Virus record (IMG/VR): IMGVR_UViG_3300046012_000624
Location: 1 to 36,896 of that record
Origin: a virus
DNA length: 36,896 nt
Direction: 5' to 3' (one strand)
The stretch's first letter is position 1. Every line of letters begins with the position of its first letter. The translations under genes and the position numbers were made by a program. Positions 1 through 5,949 of the stretch are shown here, piece by piece. A model generated the notes under the pieces. The model was not told the origin of the DNA. It was given only the letters and a program-made list of their open reading frames with translations, and did not search any database.

Positions 1-106
1 CGACGTAGCCGACGCCCTCGACGTAGCCCGATAAGGACACGCAAGGCCCGGCGAGCAGAGCCCCACAGCCGCCGCACGCCCGGCATCTCTCCCAGTCGAC
101 GGTCAC
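1..106 (-). CDS. Partial Cys-rich early protein, cut by left edge
   Basis: A GTG start at 106 overlaps the stop of the next upstream gene (GTGA). The frame stays open to the window edge and encodes about 35 residues, beginning MTVDWERCRACGGCGALLAG. The CxxCxxC cluster suggests metal binding, as in many tiny phage early proteins, but the function is unknown. The DNA at the edge holds two copies of CGACGTAGCC (1-10 and 20-29), which encode a repeated Gly-Tyr-Val. The gene is the next member of the leftward early operon and continues outside the window. Confidence 0.6.
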   Translation of the reverse strand, partial: MTVDWERCRACGGCGALLAGPCVSLSGYVEGVGYV

Positions 107-606
107 TCGGGCTCACCGCCCGCCGTGATGCCCAACCCGTCGAGCAGTTGGCCGGCCAGCTTGGCGCCCACCTGATCGGCCACGGCCAGCGCGTCGCCGT
201 TCGGTTTGAACCGCAGCGACTGCGCCAGCCCGCCCGGGCGCACGCCGAGACCAGGTACGACCTCGCCGGTGCCCGGGTCCATGACGACCTCGCCCGTCGG
301 CGAGAGCCGGGCCAGCAGCGCCGACTGGAACGCCGGGTTGACCACCTCCCGGATCTCGGACGGGTAGCGGCCCTTCACCCACTCGGCCAGCGCGGCGGGG
401 TCGGCGACGTACGGGGCCTCCTTCGAGACCGGCAGCGACCAGGTGCCGAGGTCGGCCAGCCGCCACGTCGGCGCTGCCCCCTGCTCGGCGAACTCGTGCC
501 GGGCGTCGGCGTCCAGCTCGAGCCGCACCGCCTTGGCGCGCTCCTTGAGCTGGGCTGCGGCGGCCTCGAGGAGGAGGACCTGCTGGGTTGCTTCGAGCCT
601 GTTCAC
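103..606 (-). CDS. Hypothetical early protein downstream of recombination ATPase
   Basis: This encodes 167 residues from a GTG start that overlaps the ATPase stop codon as GTGA. The N-terminal 35 residues are rich in Leu, Ala and Glu and look helical or coiled-coil. The middle contains WRLADLGTWSLPVSKEAP and the C-terminal part is Gly-rich. No catalytic motif is seen. Tight coupling to the Walker ATPase gene suggests a partner role in phage recombination or replication, which is inference from position only. Both edges overlap neighbours by four bases, as in the rest of this operon. Confidence 0.75.
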   Translation of the reverse strand: MNRLEATQQVLLLEAAAAQLKERAKAVRLELDADARHEFAEQGAAPTWRLADLGTWSLPVSKEAPYVADPAALAEWVKGRYPSEIREVVNPAFQSALLARLSPTGEVVMDPGTGEVVPGLGVRPGGLAQSLRFKPNGDALAVADQVGAKLAGQLLDGLGITAGGEPE

Positions 607-1559
607 GCGTAGGCCTCCACATGTCCTGTGTCGGGGTGGTCATCCGGTCGCCGCTCTCGCGGCCTGTCGCCCGCGTTCTCCTGCGGCGCGACCTCGTCGC
701 GTCGCTCCTTCCATGCCATGGCCAGCGCCTCGCCCTGCATGTCGGTGACCTGACCCGTCTTGCGGGCCAGCGCGATCGCGTGCCACGCGGCGGTCAGCGC
801 GGGCTTGTCGGCGGCGTCGAGGATCACGTCATTGAGCCGGTCGTAGGCCGACGGCCCGGCCGACTCGCCGTCGTCGAGCCACTTCTTGAACGTCTCGGCG
901 AACGCCGCCCCGGGCCGGTCGACGATCTCGCCGGACAGGGCCGGGCAGCGGGACTTGCCGACGGTCAGCTCGTTGTGCAGGTCCATCGACGCGACCAGGT
1001 CGAACTCGTATTCGAGGCCTTCGCGCTGCTCAGCCTTGGTGCCGACCTTCATCATCTGGCGCTTGCCGCGACTGTTCTCGCCCTCGACCCAGTCGGTCTT
1101 GACCCGCAGCGTGCAGATCACGTGGCCGGGGTAGGCCAGCAGCGACTCGACCATCTGCCGCTCGACCGGCCGCATGATCTTCCAGCCGGACATGCCGTGC
1201 CGGTCCTGCGACGACTTGGCGGCCTTGTCGACCTGCTCGAGCATCCCGTCGGTGCCCATCCAGAAGTGGCTGAGCGAGTCGACGACGACGACCTCGTACC
1301 CGGCGCTACCGGCGGCGGCGAGGGCGTCGATGAGGATCTGCGGGCTGTAGCGGTGCAGGTGAAGGGTGTCGAAGGTGAACAGGTCGGCGTACTTGGAGGC
1401 GCTGCCGTGTTCGGTGTCGATGACGGCGATGCGGTTGCCGAGGACCTGGGCGAGCATGAGCGCGGTGTAGGTCTTGCCGGAGCCGGACGGGCCGTCGATG
1501 GCGATGCGGCCTTTGGCGGCCTTCTTGGTGGCCTTGGTGAAGGTGAAGCTCGCGGTCAT
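603..1559 (-). CDS. AAA/RecA-like recombination ATPase (Sak4-type)
   Basis: This is a 318-residue nucleotide-binding protein. Walker A is GPSGSGKT (residues 23-30) and Walker B is VVVVD (90-94), followed by SLSHF. It also has a TEHGS motif (49-53). This layout fits the small phage RecA-fold ATPases grouped as Sak4 or AAA_24, which assist single-strand annealing and recombination. The C-terminal third is charged and probably disordered. The start is ATG 1559, chosen because a GGAGG lies 8 bases upstream; longer readings lack such a site. It overlaps both neighbours by four bases. The annealase or nuclease partner would be expected nearby, possibly beyond the left edge. Confidence 0.85.
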   Translation of the reverse strand: MTASFTFTKATKKAAKGRIAIDGPSGSGKTYTALMLAQVLGNRIAVIDTEHGSASKYADLFTFDTLHLHRYSPQILIDALAAAGSAGYEVVVVDSLSHFWMGTDGMLEQVDKAAKSSQDRHGMSGWKIMRPVERQMVESLLAYPGHVICTLRVKTDWVEGENSRGKRQMMKVGTKAEQREGLEYEFDLVASMDLHNELTVGKSRCPALSGEIVDRPGAAFAETFKKWLDDGESAGPSAYDRLNDVILDAADKPALTAAWHAIALARKTGQVTDMQGEALAMAWKERRDEVAPQENAGDRPRERRPDDHPDTGHVEAYA

Positions 1560-1750
1560 CGGGTTCCTCCCAGTGCGAGCGCCCCGCACCCGAGCGCGCC
1601 TGCCATGAAGGCGAGCGCCCCGAGCACGTCGGTCCAGGTCCCGTCGGGGCTGAGGGCGGCGATGGCGTACACGGCGGCGTAGTAGGCGCAGACGACGGTG
1701 AGCGCGCAGGCGATGGCGGTGGCGGTGAGCCGGGCGGCGGAGGTCTTCAT
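1556..1750 (-). CDS. Small two-helix membrane protein
   Basis: This encodes 64 residues from ATG 1750, overlapping the genes on both sides by four bases (ATGA). Two hydrophobic segments are visible: roughly residues 8-33 (ACALTVVCAYYAAVYAIAAL) and 43-61 (VLGALAFMAGALGCGALAL). A short polar turn with SPDGTWTD separates them. The function is unknown. Small membrane proteins are common in early operons of actinophages and may act at the host membrane, for example in exclusion, but nothing here proves that. Confidence 0.65.
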   Translation of the reverse strand: MKTSAARLTATAIACALTVVCAYYAAVYAIAALSPDGTWTDVLGALAFMAGALGCGALALGGTR

Positions 1751-2073
1751 CGGGCACCTGCCGCGTGCATCCGTTCCAACAACTCGGCCGTCTCGGTCAG
1801 CCGCGGGCCGTCGTAGCCCGTGCCTTCCCGCTCGGCGCAGTGCGCCTTGAAGTCGGCGAGGCCGCCGCGCTTGCGCAGGACGACCAGCTCGTCGACGCCG
1901 GTGTCCTCGAAGGGCGAGGGGCAGGAGCAGCCGGAATCCTCGGCGTAGACGAACCTGCCATCCGAGACGCGCTTCCAGACGACAGTCAGGTCGAAGCAGT
2001 AGCTGCCGTCCGACCAGTCGATCTCGCCGATCGTGGTCAGGCCGAACTTCTCCGGGTCGTAGTAGAGGTTCAC
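1747..2073 (-). CDS. Hypothetical phage protein, DUF7574-like
   Basis: This encodes 108 residues from GTG 2073, which overlaps the upstream stop (GTGA) and follows an AGGGGAAGG purine run. The protein begins MNLYYDPEKFGLTTIGEID and contains a conserved-looking core with SDGSYCFDLTVVWK and then SGCSCPSPFED. I recall this pattern from small actinophage proteins labelled DUF7574; that match is from memory. The paired cysteines could bind a metal. No enzymatic role can be named. Confidence 0.7.
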   Translation of the reverse strand: MNLYYDPEKFGLTTIGEIDWSDGSYCFDLTVVWKRVSDGRFVYAEDSGCSCPSPFEDTGVDELVVLRKRGGLADFKAHCAEREGTGYDGPRLTETAELLERMHAAGAR

Positions 2074-2324
2074 GACGCCTTCCCCTGATGGAAGGCGAGC
2101 GGCCCGGCGGCATGGCGGGCCCATCGCATCCGCTCGGCGGCCTCGGCCGGGTGCTCCCCGTACGCCTGGGCCATCAGCGCGGCGCAGCCCTTCACGCCGC
2201 CGTAGTGCTGGACGGCGGCCACGATGGCGGCCTTCAGCTCGGCCCGGTCGTGCGGCTCGGCGGTGGACAGGGTGGAGACGAACAGCGCCTCGGCGCGGGC
2301 GATGGTGATGTCCAGGGCGGTCAC
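2070..2324 (-). CDS. Small hypothetical early protein
   Basis: This encodes 84 residues from GTG 2324, with GGGAGG about 8 bases upstream, and overlaps both neighbours by four bases. The sequence is predicted to be largely helical: ARAEALFVSTLSTAEPHDR, then AAIVAAVQHYGGVKGCAALM, then a C-terminal stretch with AERMRWARHAAG. The Y-G-E-H and helix-breaking glycines do not match a family I recognise. It is one cistron of the leftward early operon. Confidence 0.65.
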   Translation of the reverse strand: MTALDITIARAEALFVSTLSTAEPHDRAELKAAIVAAVQHYGGVKGCAALMAQAYGEHPAEAAERMRWARHAAGPLAFHQGKAS

Positions 2325-2578
2325 CGCGTCACCTCCCGCGTGATGCCGGGACGGTGGGCGGCGTCGACGGCCTTCCACCGCGCGCCGCCCATGGTCAGCG
2401 TGGTGCCCGAGGCGAGGAGTTCGCCGTACTTCCCGGAGGTGATCTCCCACTTGACGAGCAGGCGGCGGCGGATGGCGTGGCCGTAGATGTCGGGGTCTTT
2501 GAGCAGCTCGACCCGGTCGTCGACAGTGCACACGGCCGACTTGCCGTAGCGGGCCACGAACGTGATCACGGCGGTCAT
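2321..2578 (-). CDS. Small hypothetical early protein, beta-rich
   Basis: This encodes 85 residues from ATG 2578, overlapping the upstream stop as ATGA. The sequence alternates short hydrophobic strands and charged turns (AVITFVARYGKSAVCTVDDR, later GTTLTMGGARWKAV). This suggests a compact beta or alpha/beta fold. The region LLKDPDIYGHAIRRRLLVKW is strongly basic. No family is recognised. Coupled translation with both neighbours supports it as a real gene. Confidence 0.65.
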   Translation of the reverse strand: MTAVITFVARYGKSAVCTVDDRVELLKDPDIYGHAIRRRLLVKWEITSGKYGELLASGTTLTMGGARWKAVDAAHRPGITREVTR

Positions 2579-2811
2579 GACTCACCGCCCGGGCGCGGCA
2601 GTCCCTCGATGAACCGCTTCGCGCCGCGCGCCCCGGCGAGCAGAACCTCGCCGAGGAACAGGCCCTGCAGTGCCGGGTTCAGGATGCCCGCGGTGCCGTC
2701 GTGCTTGCCCAGGTCGGAGATCAGCGACGACATCGCGTTGCCCGGGTCGCCCAGCTCGACGTACTCCATGGCGCGGCCGACGGCCCAGTCGAAGTGCTCA
2801 GCGGCGGTCAC
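2575..2811 (-). CDS. Small acidic hypothetical early protein
   Basis: This encodes 78 residues from GTG 2811, overlapping the upstream stop codon. The N-terminus is TAAEHFDWAVGRAMEYVEL, followed by LISDLGKHDGTAGILNPALQ and then a helical segment with GEVLLAGARGAKRFIEGL. It looks like a small all-helical protein. Similar small proteins with a repeated helix-turn pattern occur in actinophage early regions, but I cannot name a family. It ends by overlapping the next gene by four bases. Confidence 0.65.
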   Translation of the reverse strand: MTAAEHFDWAVGRAMEYVELGDPGNAMSSLISDLGKHDGTAGILNPALQGLFLGEVLLAGARGAKRFIEGLPRPGGES

Positions 2812-3359
2812 AGGAACACCCGCAGCACGGTCACGGTCACGGCGGCCAGGAGGATGAGGAACGCCCCGACGCCCACCTGCACGCGCAGGCGGCGCGGCTC
2901 ACCGGCGGGCTTCGCGGCCTCGACCATCCGTTCCCAAGCGCCGTCGCCGAGGATGGCGACGCGGTCCCACGGGTCACGGTGGCGGCCGACGTAGCCCCTG
3001 GCCGGCGTCGGGGGCGGCGGAGGCGGAACGGGGTCCGGGGTCGGCGGGATCTGCGGCCCGGTGAAGTCGCCGAGCGCGGCGAGGATGGTCAGCCGCTGCG
3101 TGTCGGCAACCCGCTCCCACGGCGCGACCGGCTGGGCATCGGCCAGGTCCGGTACGACGCCGATCGTGGGCGGGATGTGGAAGGTGACGGTGTCGTCGAT
3201 GTCGATGACCTTGCGCGGGATGGCCCCGACCACGCTGGCGTGGATCGCGTAGCGGCCGAGGTTCTGGGTCTTCTCGCCGGTCTCGATGCGGATGCGGGTC
3301 TCGCCGACGGGGATGTCGCCGGTGTCGTTCGGGTCGTAGTCGAGCAGGGTGTCGGTCAT
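2808..3359 (-). CDS. Tail-anchored protein with Pro linker
   Basis: This encodes 183 residues from ATG 3359, preceded by GAGGAGG. The N-terminal 95 residues are soluble and beta-rich (ETRIRIETGEKTQNLGRYAI, VTFHIPPTIGVVPDL). Next come a proline run near residues 105-115 and a basic segment. A single hydrophobic helix lies at the very C-terminus (VGVGAFLILLAAVTVTVL). The layout predicts a cytoplasmic domain held at the membrane by a C-terminal anchor. The function is unknown. Confidence 0.7.
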   Translation of the reverse strand: MTDTLLDYDPNDTGDIPVGETRIRIETGEKTQNLGRYAIHASVVGAIPRKVIDIDDTVTFHIPPTIGVVPDLADAQPVAPWERVADTQRLTILAALGDFTGPQIPPTPDPVPPPPPPTPARGYVGRHRDPWDRVAILGDGAWERMVEAAKPAGEPRRLRVQVGVGAFLILLAAVTVTVLRVFL

Positions 3360-3676
3360 CGCGCGACCTCCTCGGTGTTCGGCAGGTCGCGGATCTGGGC
3401 CAGGAGCGTCTCGACCTCGTCGTCGTCGAGGTGGCCGAGCACGTCGTCGGTGATCGGGGTGTCGTAGGCCAGGTCGAAGTCCCTGGCGACGTTCTCGCCG
3501 GTGAAGCGCAGGACCGCCAGCTCCCAGTGGCCGCTGGCGGCGCCGTAGCTGCCAACGCCGAAGCCGCCGATGGTGAACCGGACGACGGACGCTCCGAAGC
3601 CGTTGTCGAAGCGGTAGATCTTCTGAGTGCCCGACCCGGCCGGATGCGGCCGTTCGAGCGTGGGCGTGAAGGTCAT
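3356..3676 (-). CDS. Hypothetical early protein
   Basis: This encodes 106 residues from ATG 3676 with GGGAG upstream. The middle is Gly- and aromatic-rich (FDNGFGASVVRFTIGGFGVG, then GAASGHWELAVLRF) and looks like a beta-sheet domain. The C-terminus is a short acidic helix (DDDEVETLLAQIRDL). Similar small proteins with HWELAVLRF-like strands recur in actinophages, but no function is known to me. It is the first gene after a gap of about 120 bp that carries two hairpins, so it may start a transcription sub-unit. Confidence 0.7.
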   Translation of the reverse strand: MTFTPTLERPHPAGSGTQKIYRFDNGFGASVVRFTIGGFGVGSYGAASGHWELAVLRFTGENVARDFDLAYDTPITDDVLGHLDDDEVETLLAQIRDLPNTEEVAR

Positions 3677-3722
3677 CTGTATGTCTCCCGTGTGAAATTG
3701 CTGTGAGGTGCGAAGTCGGGTG

Positions 3723-3760
3723 GCCCGGGGCGCGGTACTGGGGGGACGCGCGCCCCGGGC
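3723..3760 (-). terminator. 12-bp GC hairpin, possible terminator or attenuator
   Basis: GCCCGGGGCGCG (3723-3734) is perfectly complementary to 3749-3760, with a 14-base loop. It lies in the only sizeable gap of the distal early operon, just after the 30-residue gene. There is no U-run, as is common for actinobacterial hairpins, so it could also be an RNA processing or stability element. Confidence 0.4.
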
Positions 3761-3769
3761 CGTTCAGGC

Positions 3770-3793
3770 GGTGCGCCGGGGAAGAGGCGCACC
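3770..3793 (-). terminator. 8-bp hairpin next to the gene end
   Basis: GGTGCGCC (3770-3777) pairs perfectly with GGCGCACC (3786-3793) across an 8-base loop. It sits 3 bases beyond the stop of the small gene ending at 3797 and forms a tandem pair with the larger hairpin at 3723-3760. It has no U-run, so the terminator call is weak. Confidence 0.35.
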
Positions 3794-3796
3794 GGG

Positions 3797-3889
3797 TCAG
3801 CGCAGGTGGAGCAGGCGTCTCCACCACGGGCGCGGGGCGGGCCGGTAGTTGGCGCAATGCGGGAAACCGCACGCGCACGGCGGCGTCAT
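3797..3889 (-). CDS. Tiny Cys-containing peptide, 30 residues
   Basis: ATG 3889 shares one base with the upstream stop (TGATG), and the frame runs 30 codons to TGA. It begins MTPPCACGFPHC and ends in a basic aromatic tail with PWWRRLLHLR. Codon third positions are mostly G or C, as in its neighbours. The three closely spaced cysteines suggest metal binding. Size and position are the only support, so the call is moderate. Confidence 0.45.
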   Translation of the reverse strand: MTPPCACGFPHCANYRPAPRPWWRRLLHLR

Positions 3890-4272
3890 CACAGGTCCCG
3901 CACGGCCGGGTCGACCTCGATCAGGCCGCCGGCCACCTCGACCACCGCGCGGCCGTCCTCGAAGTGCGGCGGGATACGCCCGGCGATCGGCTGGGTGGTC
4001 TCGCCGTCGTCGGCGCGGGAGTAGTCGAAGCCGACCGGCGGGGCAGGGCGCACCGGCAGCAAGGCGTCCGGCATGAATGTCGTGCTCTCGCAGTTGCCGT
4101 CGTCGAGCTTGTATGCGACGAGCACCCATCGGCCGCCCCGCCCGGGAAGGTCATAGACGTGCACGAACAGCACCTCGCCCGCCGAGCCGGTGAAGGTGGG
4201 CGGAACGAACTTCGCGTCGATGCGGTCGCCGACGACGAGCTGGTCGGCGCGCTTGGGCACCTGCTGGGTCAT
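3889..4272 (-). CDS. Hypothetical early protein, SH3/beta-barrel-like
   Basis: This encodes 127 residues from ATG 4272, which has GGGAGG about 9 bases upstream and overlaps the preceding stop. The protein opens with ADQLVVGDRIDAKFV and continues with short strands (EVLFVHVYDLPGRGGRWVLV). This pattern is typical of small beta-barrel phage proteins. No catalytic residues stand out. It is probably cytoplasmic and its function is unknown. Confidence 0.7.
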   Translation of the reverse strand: MTQQVPKRADQLVVGDRIDAKFVPPTFTGSAGEVLFVHVYDLPGRGGRWVLVAYKLDDGNCESTTFMPDALLPVRPAPPVGFDYSRADDGETTQPIAGRIPPHFEDGRAVVEVAGGLIEVDPAVRDL

Positions 4273-4487
4273 CGCCCGGCCTCCCGGTCGAGCTGAGCGG
4301 CGGCGGCGATGACGTTCCGGATCCGCGCCACCCGCTCCTCGTCGCTGAGCAGCGAGTCGCCCAGGATCGACTGAACGAGGCCGAGCGCGGCGGCGTCGAG
4401 GTAGCTAGTGCCCCTGACGACGCGGAGCAGGACCTCGCGATAGCTCTCAACGCTGCCGTACGGCTTTTCGGGTACCGTCTCGGTCAT
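4269..4487 (-). CDS. Small helical early protein
   Basis: This encodes 72 residues from ATG 4487, with AAAGGA 9 bases upstream. It contains SVESYREVLLRVVRGTSYLD, then a helix-turn-helix-like stretch (LLSDEERVARIRNVIAAAAQ). The acidic/basic helix pattern suggests a protein-protein contact module. There is no recognised family. It overlaps the next gene by four bases and is separated from the gene above by a 70-bp spacer that contains a weak GCGGGC/GCCCGC stem (4520-4525 with 4544-4549). Confidence 0.6.
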   Translation of the reverse strand: MTETVPEKPYGSVESYREVLLRVVRGTSYLDAAALGLVQSILGDSLLSDEERVARIRNVIAAAAQLDREAGR

Positions 4488-4557
4488 CGGATCGGTCCTT
4501 TCTGGTAGTGATCCGGTAAGCGGGCTGGCCGGTGAAGCGGCTGGCCCGCATCTGTTT

Positions 4558-4812
4558 TCAGCTGGCGAACGGTGGCGGCGGGGTCGGCACTGGGGGCGGG
4601 TTCGGCCGGGGGCGGGGCCACGGCTGCGGACGGCCGTCACCGAAACGCGGCGGGCCCAGCGGCTTGGGCATCGAGGGAACCGCGCCGGGGGAGGGGTCAG
4701 CCCCGGCACGGCCCTCCGAGTCGGCGGCAACAGCCAGCCGAACCCCCTGCGGCGCGAGGCCGAGGTCTTGGAAACCGAGCGTGGCGGCCAGGTCGAAGAT
4801 GTTGTCGGTCAT
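4558..4812 (-). CDS. Proline-rich small protein
   Basis: This encodes 84 residues from ATG 4812, overlapping the upstream stop as ATGA. The first 35 residues are ordinary (TDNIFDLAATLGFQDLGLAP). The rest is dominated by Pro, Gly and Arg (PKPLGPPRFGDGRPQPWPRP) and is probably unfolded. Such tails may mediate binding, but no partner can be named. The coding call rests on start/stop coupling with the gene above and on length. Confidence 0.55.
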   Translation of the reverse strand: MTDNIFDLAATLGFQDLGLAPQGVRLAVAADSEGRAGADPSPGAVPSMPKPLGPPRFGDGRPQPWPRPRPNPPPVPTPPPPFAS

Positions 4813-4982
4813 GCCGCACGCCGGATCCGGCGGGCAAGTGCGGCGGCCTCGATCTCCGCTTCGATCTGGGCAAGGGTCTCGCTGAATCGCGTAGCAACCT
4901 CGCGGCCCTTCGGCGAGTTCGGATCGAGGCTCTCGGCCTTGCCCGGGCCGGTCGGCGGCGGGTTGGTGACCGGCCCGGTCAC
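4809..4982 (-). CDS. 57-residue coupled early protein
   Basis: Reading from GTG 4982 (GTGA overlap with the stop of the HTH gene) gives 57 codons ending in TGA, which in turn overlaps the next ATG. The product starts MTGPVTNPPPTGPGKAESLD and ends with an amphipathic helix containing ETLAQIEAEIEAAALARRI. The perfect coupling on both sides and GC-rich third codon positions support a real gene. Its job is unknown. The heptad-like C-terminal half suggests coiled-coil pairing. Confidence 0.65.
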   Translation of the reverse strand: MTGPVTNPPPTGPGKAESLDPNSPKGREVATRFSETLAQIEAEIEAAALARRIRRAA

Positions 4983-5254
4983 GCCTTCTCGCCGATCTGG
5001 AAGAGATCCTCGAACTGCACGCCGACCCCGAGCTCCGACAGGGCGTCGGCGTGCTGGCCGAAAGTCGAAAGGACGGCGGCGATGAAGCGCTCGCCGATGA
5101 TGCCGTCTCGGGCTCGGCCGATGGTGAGCCTGTCCATACCGATGGCCCTGCCGATTGCTGCGTCGGAAGTCAGATCGAGCAGCTTGGTGACCAAGGCGAA
5201 GTGGTCGGTCTTTAGGAACACCCCCGCCCGCAGGTCAGGCTGTGTCACATCCAT
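4979..5254 (-). CDS. Cro-like HTH regulator heading the early operon
   Basis: This encodes 91 residues with a helix-turn-helix at about residues 30-51 (SDAAIGRAIGMDRLTIGRAR), followed by a small helical domain ending FEDLFQIGEKA. It is the first gene of the leftward operon, facing a repressor-like gene across the immunity region, the position of Cro in lambda-like switches. ATG 5254 is preferred because a leftward -10 (TAATGT) sits at 5279-5274; the TTG at 5311 and ATG at 5294 lie upstream of it and would not be in the transcript. It probably binds the ACACGCATGT repeats, which is inference. Confidence 0.75.
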   Translation of the reverse strand: MDVTQPDLRAGVFLKTDHFALVTKLLDLTSDAAIGRAIGMDRLTIGRARDGIIGERFIAAVLSTFGQHADALSELGVGVQFEDLFQIGEKA

Positions 5255-5273
5255 GTTGTAACTCACGTGTTGC

Positions 5274-5302
5274 ACATTAGCTGTCACACGCATGTTGCGC
5301 AA
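5274..5302 (-). promoter_or_regulatory. Leftward early promoter with operator in its spacer
   Basis: On the minus strand TTGCGC (5302-5297) and TAATGT (5279-5274) are separated by 17 bases. The predicted start near 5267 gives a leader of about 13 bases before ATG 5254. The repeat ACACGCATGT (5286-5295) lies inside the spacer, a position where a bound regulator would block polymerase. Confidence 0.6.
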
Positions 5303-5486
5303 CTGGGCCAAAAGTAGGAGTTGAGTGCAACACGCATGTCACGTACCCTACGGACATGAGCACCCGGCAAGACGTGCGCAAGATGAGGCGGATCAAGGGA
5401 AAACGCGCCCGAACGAATCGACCGACCCCCTACTTCAAGCTCGACCAGCGCCTAACACGCATGTCGCAGTGCAGTGACACGCATGT
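5286..5486. repeat. Four ACACGCATGT operator-like repeats
   Basis: Exact copies start at 5286, 5330, 5455 and 5477, all in the same orientation. Each is a near-dyad of the form ACA-N4-TGT. Three of the four fall between the -35 and -10 elements of the three promoters in this region. An inverted copy of the flank (CGTGTTGCAC at 5266-5275 versus GTGCAACACG at 5325-5334) adds outer symmetry. These are strong candidates for binding sites of the HTH proteins encoded on either side. Confidence 0.7.
5321..5349 (+). promoter_or_regulatory. Rightward leaderless promoter 1
   Basis: TTGAGT (5321-5326), a 17-base spacer containing an operator repeat, and TACCCT (5344-5349) stand 6 bases before ATG 5356. 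Transcription would start at or next to the A of that ATG, giving a leaderless message. The ATG is in frame with the repressor-like gene at 5503 and would add 49 basic residues to it. Confidence 0.55.
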
Positions 5487-5496
5487 CGCGTATAGT
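5468..5496 (+). promoter_or_regulatory. Rightward leaderless promoter 2
   Basis: TATAGT (5491-5496) lies exactly 6 bases before ATG 5503, with an operator repeat just upstream (5477-5486) and another at 5455. The -35 is poor. The 29 bases from the repeat to the ATG closely match those at promoter 1, so the two units look duplicated. Confidence 0.55.
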
Positions 5497-5502
5497 CCGG
5501 AC

Positions 5503-5949
5503 ATGCTTTTCGGACGAATTGATCGAGGCGCGTGGGCACGCGAGATCGACGCGCTCATCGACCGGCTCGACCACGGCAACAAGAGCGCGTTCGCGCGGCG
5601 GATCGGCCGCACCCGGCAGACCGTCATGCGGTGGCTCGCCCAGGAGACCGACACCAGCCTGGAATCAGTACGCCAGGTCCTGGACCAACTCCACCTTTCG
5701 CAGGAAGAGCAAGGCGAGCTGCTCACCAGGGTCGGCTACCTCGCCGTCGGCGGCCCAGCGCCGCCCGCATACCCCGACCCGCGCGACGACCCGGTAATCA
5801 AGCAGATCATGGCTGACCCGCAGCTCGACGAGGACCAGCGCGTCGAACTCGTCCAGGTCCAACTCGACCTGATCGAGGCCGACGTGAAGCGCCGCCAGGC
5901 CGAGTACGAACGTCTCATCGGCTACCGGGGCCAGCGGGACGCATCGTGA
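5503..5949 (+). CDS. HTH immunity repressor candidate
   Basis: This encodes 148 residues with a helix-turn-helix at about residues 27-44 (KSAFARRIGRTRQTVMRW), then a helical region and an acidic C-terminal part (EDQRVELVQVQLDLIEADVK) that could mediate dimer contacts. It lies directly upstream of the integrase, overlapping it as GTGA, so both are likely co-transcribed in the lysogen. ATG 5503 is preferred because TATAGT stands 6 bases upstream. ATG 5356, also behind a -10 element, would give a 197-residue form in the same frame. It is the likely phage repressor; direct evidence for operator binding is absent. Confidence 0.75.
   Translation: MLFGRIDRGAWAREIDALIDRLDHGNKSAFARRIGRTRQTVMRWLAQETDTSLESVRQVLDQLHLSQEEQGELLTRVGYLAVGGPAPPAYPDPRDDPVIKQIMADPQLDEDQRVELVQVQLDLIEADVKRRQAEYERLIGYRGQRDAS

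Noticed and set aside
5255-5311. TTG/ATG starts at 5311 and 5294 for the Cro-like gene
   Set aside because: They lie upstream of the predicted leftward -10 and would not be transcribed from it.
5286-5486. CRISPR-like array
   Set aside because: The four repeats are only 10 bp, with uneven spacing (44, 125 and 22 bp), and fit operators.
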